Source: Bacteroidota bacterium (GTDB lineage Bacteria; Bacteroidota; Bacteroidia; B-17B0; Aurantibacillaceae). From it: a stretch of DNA of 10,585 nucleotides. Made by a program: the position numbers and the translations under genes. Shown piece by piece: positions 6,259 through 10,585 of the stretch. The DNA lies in the NCBI GenBank assembly GCA_947474485.1, contig CANJJP010000021.1:1-10585 (forward strand). Direction: 5' to 3'. How positions within the stretch are numbered: position 1 is the stretch's first letter; each line of letters opens with the position of its first letter. Below the pieces are notes generated by a model that saw only the letters and a program-made list of their open reading frames with translations, was not told where the DNA came from and did not search any database.

Positions 6259-6279
6259 AACTAAATTTTAGTTTACTAA
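6259..6279. promoter_or_regulatory. Overlapping dyads in the desaturase leader, possible operator
   Basis: AACTAAATTTTAGTT (6259-6273) is a perfect 7-base inverted repeat around one T, and TTAGTTTACTAA (6268-6279) is a second inverted repeat sharing its right arm. They end 20 bases before the desaturase ATG. Such dyads could bind a regulator or block the ribosome when occupied. In DNA this AT-rich, chance is a fair alternative. Confidence 0.3.
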
Positions 6280-6299
6280 TTTCAAAATAATAGAATATA

Positions 6300-7415
6300 A
6301 TGGCATTTACACCTCCTCGTTTCGTTGACACAGACAAAAACAAATCAGAATTTTACGCAGTATTAAGAAAAAGAGTAGATGGTTATTTTAAAGAAAATAA
6401 CATTTCGAAACACGCAACTCCTGCAATGGTTATAAAAACAATCGTTTTATTGGCTTTATACCTTGGTCCATTTGCATATATGATGCTTGTTCCAACAAGC
6501 ACTGGAATTAGCATGTTACTTTGGTCTTTAATGGGCCTAGCCCTTGCTGGTGTTGGAATGAGTATAATGCACGATGCTAATCATGGTGCATACTCATCAA
6601 ACAAAACAGTTAATTTTTGGCTTGGACACACCCTAAATTTAGCAGGTGGTTCTGTATTTAATTGGAAAATACAGCACAACGTTTTACATCATACATATAC
6701 TAATATAGTAGAGTTAGATGATGATATCGATGACAAATTGGTATTACGTTTTTCACCACACACACAAGTGAAATGGTATCATAAGTTTCAAGTAGTGTAT
6801 GCCTTCTTGTTTTATGGAATTCTAACATTATACTGGGCTTTATTAAAAGATTTTGTACAATATTTTAGATATACAAAACAAGGTGTAAAAAAAGCAAGCA
6901 CTGCAGAAAACCTTAAAACATTCATTTATATTATAGGTGGTAAAATATTCTATTTCGGATTCTTTTTTGCCTTACCTATTTTTGTTTTTGATATGCCAGT
7001 TGGGCCTTTAGTTTTAGGTTTTTTATTAATGCAGTTTATTGCTGGAATGGTTTTAACAACTATTTTCCAATTAGCTCATACAGTTGAAGATACTACTCAC
7101 CCATTACCAAATGCTGATAATAATATCGAGAACAACTGGGCAGTTCACCAATTATGCACTACAGTTGATTTTTCGAGAGACAATAAATTAATTTCTTGGT
7201 ACATCGGAGGGTTAAACTTCCAAGTAGAGCATCATTTGTTCCCAACAATTTGCCACGTTCATTATCCTGAAGTAGCTAAGATTGTAGAAGCAACTACTAA
7301 AGAGTATGGAATTCCATATTTGGTAAACGATTCTTTTGGTAAAGCTTTAGGTTCACATGTTAGAACATTGCAACGCTTTGGTAAATTACCAGAACTTAAT
7401 GGAGCACTTGGTTAA
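6300..7415 (+). CDS. Membrane fatty-acid (acyl-lipid or acyl-CoA) desaturase, front-end type, without cytochrome b5 domain
   Basis: This 371-residue di-iron membrane desaturase introduces a double bond into a fatty-acyl chain. The three histidine boxes are HDANH (91-95), HNVLHH (126-131) and QVEHH (308-312). Gln in place of the first His of box three is typical of front-end (delta-5/delta-6) desaturases and their bacterial relatives, often annotated linoleoyl-CoA desaturase. Hydrophobic segments near 45-64, 70-90, 164-183, 208-230 and 235-257 give the usual hairpin topology with the boxes facing the cytoplasm. Unlike many eukaryotic front-end enzymes, it has no N-terminal cytochrome b5 domain (no HPGG), so electrons must come from a separate ferredoxin or cytochrome. 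Substrate and position of the double bond cannot be told from sequence. No partner gene lies beside it. Its stop overlaps that of the convergent mpl. Confidence 0.93.
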   Translation: MAFTPPRFVDTDKNKSEFYAVLRKRVDGYFKENNISKHATPAMVIKTIVLLALYLGPFAYMMLVPTSTGISMLLWSLMGLALAGVGMSIMHDANHGAYSSNKTVNFWLGHTLNLAGGSVFNWKIQHNVLHHTYTNIVELDDDIDDKLVLRFSPHTQVKWYHKFQVVYAFLFYGILTLYWALLKDFVQYFRYTKQGVKKASTAENLKTFIYIIGGKIFYFGFFFALPIFVFDMPVGPLVLGFLLMQFIAGMVLTTIFQLAHTVEDTTHPLPNADNNIENNWAVHQLCTTVDFSRDNKLISWYIGGLNFQVEHHLFPTICHVHYPEVAKIVEATTKEYGIPYLVNDSFGKALGSHVRTLQRFGKLPELNGALG

Positions 7416-8776
7416 TTAAAAGTTAACTCTTCGCCTAACTTATTAAAATCTATTCCATCAAAATTTCCTGAGCTCATCATCAGTAAATTTTTATTGGCAA
7501 ATTTCTCTGATTTTAAATGTGAAACTAATTTATTTGAATCAGTAAATATTTTTAAATCGTTTCTTGCAAAAGCAATTTTAACCTGCTCTTCAGTTATTGG
7601 CTTTAATTTTTTATGAGCAATTGTGTGCGGATTAAAATATACAATTGCTTCATCAGCTTCATTCATTGCCCCGTTGTACTCCTTTAAAAACTCTTCGGTT
7701 AAACTACTAAAGGTATGAAGCTCCATACAAGCAATTAGGTTACGCTTAGTAAATTGTTGTTTTACTGCACTTACTGTTGCTTTTAATTTAGATGGAGAAT
7801 GTGCAAAATCTTTATACATAGCAAATGTATCGGTGCGCTTTACTAACTCTAATCTTTTTGCTGCCCCTGTAAAACTTGCAATCGCCGTGTAAAAATCTTC
7901 ATCACTTATTCCAATACTATTACAAACAAAACGTGCGCCATTCATATTCATTAGGTTGTGGTGGCCAAATATTTCTAAAGGAATATACTTTCCATTAAAA
8001 TGTACGCTTGTAATTCCGTTTTCAATTGTGTGCGCAGGAATTCCGTATGCTTGTTGAGTAATTTTTGGATTTACTTTTTCATCTGCAAGTGCTTTTAAAT
8101 CTTTATCGTTTTCACAATAAATTAATGTTCCGTTTTCTTCAATTAGTTTAATGAAGACTCTGAATTGGTCAACATAAATATCATACGTTGGAAACACATT
8201 AATATGATCCCAAGCAATACCACTTACAATTGCAATGTTTGGATGGTATAAATGAAACTTTGGTCTTCTATCAATTGGTGAAGCAAGATATTCATCTCCT
8301 TCAATAACCGCATACTTTGCTTCTTTGGTAAGTTTAACCATTGTATCAAAACCTACTAATTGTGCACCCACCATAAAGTCGGAATCGATATTCATTTTTT
8401 TAAACACATGCAAAATCATAGAAGTAATGGTTGTTTTACCATGACTTCCACCAATTACAATTCGTGTTTTATCTTTTGTTTGCTCGTAAATATATTCAGG
8501 GTACGAATATATTTTCAGACCTAATTCACGCGCTCTTACTAACTCAGGATTATCTTCACGCGCATGCATTCCTAATATAACAGCATCAATATCATTTGTG
8601 ATTTTGTTAGGAAACCAACCTATTTCTGTTGGAAGAATGCCTGCCTTTGCTAAGCGTGTTTTTGAAGGTTCATTTATTTCATCGTCGGAACCAGTAACGT
8701 TGTATCCTTTATGGTGTAATGATAAGGCCATGTTGTGCATTGCACTCCCGCCAATAGCAATAAGATGAATTCGCAT
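7412..8776 (-). CDS. mpl: Mur-ligase family enzyme: UDP-N-acetylmuramate:L-alanyl-gamma-D-glutamyl-meso-diaminopimelate ligase
   Basis: This 454-residue cytoplasmic ligase most resembles Mpl, which joins recycled murein tripeptide to UDP-MurNAc using ATP and so returns it to peptidoglycan synthesis. It has the three Mur-ligase domains: an N-terminal UDP-binding fold starting MRIHLIAIGGSAMHNMAL; the central ATPase domain with the P-loop GGSHGKTT (109-116), EGDEY (159-163) and WDHINVFPTYDIY (189-201, H191); then GHHNLMNMNGA (271-281); and the C-terminal domain with RLE (308-310) and DFAHSPSK (323-330). The GGSAMHNMA start and the EGDEYLASPIDRRPKF segment favour Mpl over MurC, which normally has GIGGxGM. 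The ATG at 8776 fits the family's N-terminus. It may be read with the upstream secreted-protein gene (96-base gap) or from its own promoter; I found no convincing one. Confidence 0.9.
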   Translation of the reverse strand: MRIHLIAIGGSAMHNMALSLHHKGYNVTGSDDEINEPSKTRLAKAGILPTEIGWFPNKITNDIDAVILGMHAREDNPELVRARELGLKIYSYPEYIYEQTKDKTRIVIGGSHGKTTITSMILHVFKKMNIDSDFMVGAQLVGFDTMVKLTKEAKYAVIEGDEYLASPIDRRPKFHLYHPNIAIVSGIAWDHINVFPTYDIYVDQFRVFIKLIEENGTLIYCENDKDLKALADEKVNPKITQQAYGIPAHTIENGITSVHFNGKYIPLEIFGHHNLMNMNGARFVCNSIGISDEDFYTAIASFTGAAKRLELVKRTDTFAMYKDFAHSPSKLKATVSAVKQQFTKRNLIACMELHTFSSLTEEFLKEYNGAMNEADEAIVYFNPHTIAHKKLKPITEEQVKIAFARNDLKIFTDSNKLVSHLKSEKFANKNLLMMSSGNFDGIDFNKLGEELTFN

Positions 8777-8872
8777 GTTGTTTAAATTTACTGCTAATTA
8801 AAGCTAAACTTGTTTTTAAAAAATGTTGGTTGGATGTTATTTTGCACAAAGCCTTGTTATTAAAGCTTGCCC

Positions 8873-9133
8873 CTACTTTATCATCATTACTGTTCCAGTA
8901 ATTTTTTTGTATTCGCCATAGGCGTTTTTATATTCGATTAGGTAGGCATAAAGTCCGCCTTCCTTTTTCTCACCATCCCAACCTTCGGAGTCGTCGGCGG
9001 TTTCCCAAACTTTTAATCCCCATCTATCGTAAATAGAAAGTTTGTATTCAGTTTTCTCAACATATTGTGTCATCGGTAAAAACACCTTATTTACTCCTTT
9101 AGGAACAAATGCACTTGGAACAAAAATGCTATC
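8873..9133 (-). other. Type IX secretion type B C-terminal sorting domain
   Basis: The final 86 residues match the T9SS type B/CHU C-terminal domain in order: P-S-A-F-x-P near the start, the YDRWGLKVWET strand pair, the GWDG turn, the GGLYAYLIEY strand and the closing TGTVMMIK. The GDG loop between PSAF and the NKVF strand is lost, which may or may not affect export. Confidence 0.88.
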
Positions 9134-10585
9134 TGTATGATAGGTATCAACGATATTGGAATTACTCAAAGCCATCACGCCAAAAGGATTTCCGCTTCCT
9201 TCAACGGCTTGAACATAATAGCTAAACCTTCCTTGGTTCGGAACAAGTTCAATTACATCATCAACAAATGAATTAAGTGAACCTGAAACGTTAGCAATAG
9301 GTGTAGGATTAAAAACATCATCAACAGAGCGATAAATATTATATGAAACAACGGTTCCTAAATAGGTTTGGTAATCTGTCCAAGTAAGTGTATTAGTTCT
9401 GTTTGAATTTGATTTAGCTTCTAACAATATAGAATTAGAAACATTAGAAACAATTGATTCTAAACCGCAACTATCAATAATCACGGCTTTGTAATAATAA
9501 GTCTGCTCGCTTGTTTCAACATTATTATCTGAAATAGCATAATTAGAAGTGTTGTTAAAGGATGGTATAAAACCTAATGATTGATATATTCCCGTTGGCG
9601 ACAAAGATCTATAAACTTGTATACCTCTGAAATTCTCTGTACTATCTGCCTTTATTTCCACCAAAATATCCTGTGATTCTAATACGTTTACACTTTTTAT
9701 GTAAACATAATTAGGCTGCGATTGATTACCTGCAAAAAACGAAACGATATTTGAAGTAGAAGTAATAGTTTCTCCAATATTAAATGCACGAATGAAAAAG
9801 CTATATGTTTTATTAGGAATTAGATTTGTTTCAGTATAGCTTGTTTGCGCGGCATTTCCAATAATTGTATAAGGTGCGCCATCAACCGACATATAAATTT
9901 TATAATGCAATAAACCGCCCTTCATGTTTATGTATGAATTCCAACCTAACAAAACACTTTTATCGCATAAAGAATAAGCCTGATTTAGAAAAAGAGTATT
10001 TTGACTTTGTCCAATTGTGCTAATATTTCCGCAGCTATCAATTGCGGCAATAGAATAGGTTTCGCTTGCCCCGTTTGGATTTGAAGAAGTATTAATATAT
10101 AAAGTTGGAATATTTCCACAAACTGTATCAATAGCTAAAAATGAAAAACCTTGTTTTTTATAAATAACATAACAAGTTGCATCGCTTGATGGGGAAGGAC
10201 TTAGTCCCATTATTGTTTGATTAGTTGAATTATTCATACTAACCGAATCAATTCCAGGAAGGTAAGGCGGAGTGAAATCACTTAATAATGCTCCAGAAAC
10301 ATTTGAAATAGAATTACAACCACTAGCATCTGCAATTTCTATCCGATAGTTTAAAAAATATGAGCAAATATTTATAGTATCTCGCCACCTTAAATCTGAA
10401 GTAGTTCCCAACAAAGTATAGGTTCCAGTTGGATATTCTCTATAAACATTGTAATTAAGGGAAGAGCTTGTTGGTAAGGGATCCGAAATAGCATTCCATT
10501 GCAGGTAAGCAACACCATTTAACGGATTTGTTACAACAAGAAAAATTGTTCGTACGGTATCTCTAGCTGGCTGAGTAACAGGGCC
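8873..10585 (-). CDS. Large secreted protein with FnIII-like modules and type IX secretion type B sorting domain (5' end outside window)
   Basis: The frame is open to the right edge, so 570 C-terminal residues are visible; the TTG near 10414 is internal. About five FnIII-like beta-sandwich modules follow each other, marked by recurring patterns such as YNVYRE, YKIYMSVDGAPYT, IQVYRSLSPTG and YNIYRSVDD, and by module ends like IAAIDSCGNIS and AVIIDSCGLES. The last 86 residues (from DSIFVPSAFVP) form the gliding-motility-type C-terminal domain that directs export by the type IX system (type B, SprF-dependent class): YKLSIYDRWGLKVWET, EGWDGEKKEGGLYAYLIEYK and ITGTVMMIK. The usual PNGDGxND loop is shortened to VPKGVNKVF. 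The protein is probably delivered to the cell surface. No catalytic domain is visible in this part. The role could be adhesion, but that is inference; the missing N-terminus may hold the functional domain. Confidence 0.92.
   Translation of the reverse strand, partial: GPVTQPARDTVRTIFLVVTNPLNGVAYLQWNAISDPLPTSSSLNYNVYREYPTGTYTLLGTTSDLRWRDTINICSYFLNYRIEIADASGCNSISNVSGALLSDFTPPYLPGIDSVSMNNSTNQTIMGLSPSPSSDATCYVIYKKQGFSFLAIDTVCGNIPTLYINTSSNPNGASETYSIAAIDSCGNISTIGQSQNTLFLNQAYSLCDKSVLLGWNSYINMKGGLLHYKIYMSVDGAPYTIIGNAAQTSYTETNLIPNKTYSFFIRAFNIGETITSTSNIVSFFAGNQSQPNYVYIKSVNVLESQDILVEIKADSTENFRGIQVYRSLSPTGIYQSLGFIPSFNNTSNYAISDNNVETSEQTYYYKAVIIDSCGLESIVSNVSNSILLEAKSNSNRTNTLTWTDYQTYLGTVVSYNIYRSVDDVFNPTPIANVSGSLNSFVDDVIELVPNQGRFSYYVQAVEGSGNPFGVMALSNSNIVDTYHTDSIFVPSAFVPKGVNKVFLPMTQYVEKTEYKLSIYDRWGLKVWETADDSEGWDGEKKEGGLYAYLIEYKNAYGEYKKITGTVMMIK

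Larger units (their letters stand above)
5845..6299. other. 455-base non-coding region between divergent sdhC and desaturase genes
   Basis: I see no gene, tRNA or other known RNA here. It holds a promoter-like site for sdhC (5876-5907, -) and one for the desaturase (6192-6224, +). Between them is an AT-rich stretch with short repeats: AAAAAGGTC (5951-5959) and AAAAAGGGTC (5972-5981), GTCCAA twice (5940-5945, 5957-5962), and an 8-base inverted repeat TTTTTGTC/GACAAAAA (5935-5942/5969-5976). The middle (about 6000-6180) shows nothing I can name. Confidence 0.6.

Noticed and set aside
6242..6271. Nine-codon upstream frame (MKANILTKF) before the desaturase
   Set aside because: Too short to support as a leader peptide, with no run of regulatory codons and no clear ribosome site; the dyad at 6259 is the simpler reading.
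8777..8872. Terminator or promoter between the secreted-protein gene and mpl
   Set aside because: Only weak pairing (CAAGC with GCTTTG) and no good TAnnTTTG match with a spaced TTTG on the minus strand; not enough to call.
1..10585. CRISPR array, tRNA genes, insertion sequences or phage genes
   Set aside because: I saw no regularly spaced repeats, no cloverleaf sequence, no transposase or integrase frame, and no abrupt change in base composition.

Overview
The window looks like ordinary chromosomal DNA from an AT-rich member of the Bacteroidota. Several signs agree: a succinate dehydrogenase of the Bacteroidota type with a cytochrome b558-family membrane subunit, a type IX secretion (type B) C-terminal domain on a secreted FnIII-like protein, a TPR/transmembrane protein, weak or absent Shine-Dalgarno sequences, and promoter-like sites of the TTTG-N19..21-TAnnTTTG kind. 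I would not go below phylum on this evidence.

Layout. (1) Positions 2-1248, + strand: the 3' part of a TPR protein ending in a membrane anchor, overlapping by one base a bacterial SUI1/eIF1 (YciH) homologue. (2) Positions 1323-5844, - strand: the operon sdhC-sdhA-[four-helix-bundle gene]-sdhB, read from right to left. It closes with a strong intrinsic terminator and is followed by a small haem-binding lipoprotein with its own possible promoter. (3) Positions 5845-6299: a 455-base non-coding region between the divergent sdhC and desaturase genes, with a promoter-like site facing each way and short repeats that could be operators. (4) Positions 6300-7415, + strand: a membrane fatty-acid desaturase with three histidine boxes and no cytochrome b5 domain. 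(5) Positions 7412-10585, - strand: the Mur-ligase-like gene mpl, whose stop codon overlaps the desaturase stop, preceded by the 3' part of a large secreted protein of FnIII-like modules with a type IX sorting domain.

How the genes work together. SdhC, SdhA and SdhB make the membrane complex that oxidises succinate and reduces menaquinone (or runs in reverse as fumarate reductase). The CX4CH lipoprotein next to it is a candidate periplasmic electron carrier, but nothing ties it to the complex except position. The desaturase and Mpl serve the membrane lipids and peptidoglycan and have no visible link to each other.

I did not find an undescribed system. The points most worth a second look are the four-helix-bundle gene lying between sdhA and sdhB, the hairpin-forming sequences after each sdh cistron (two of them degenerate copies of one interspersed repeat), and the small CX4CH lipoprotein.
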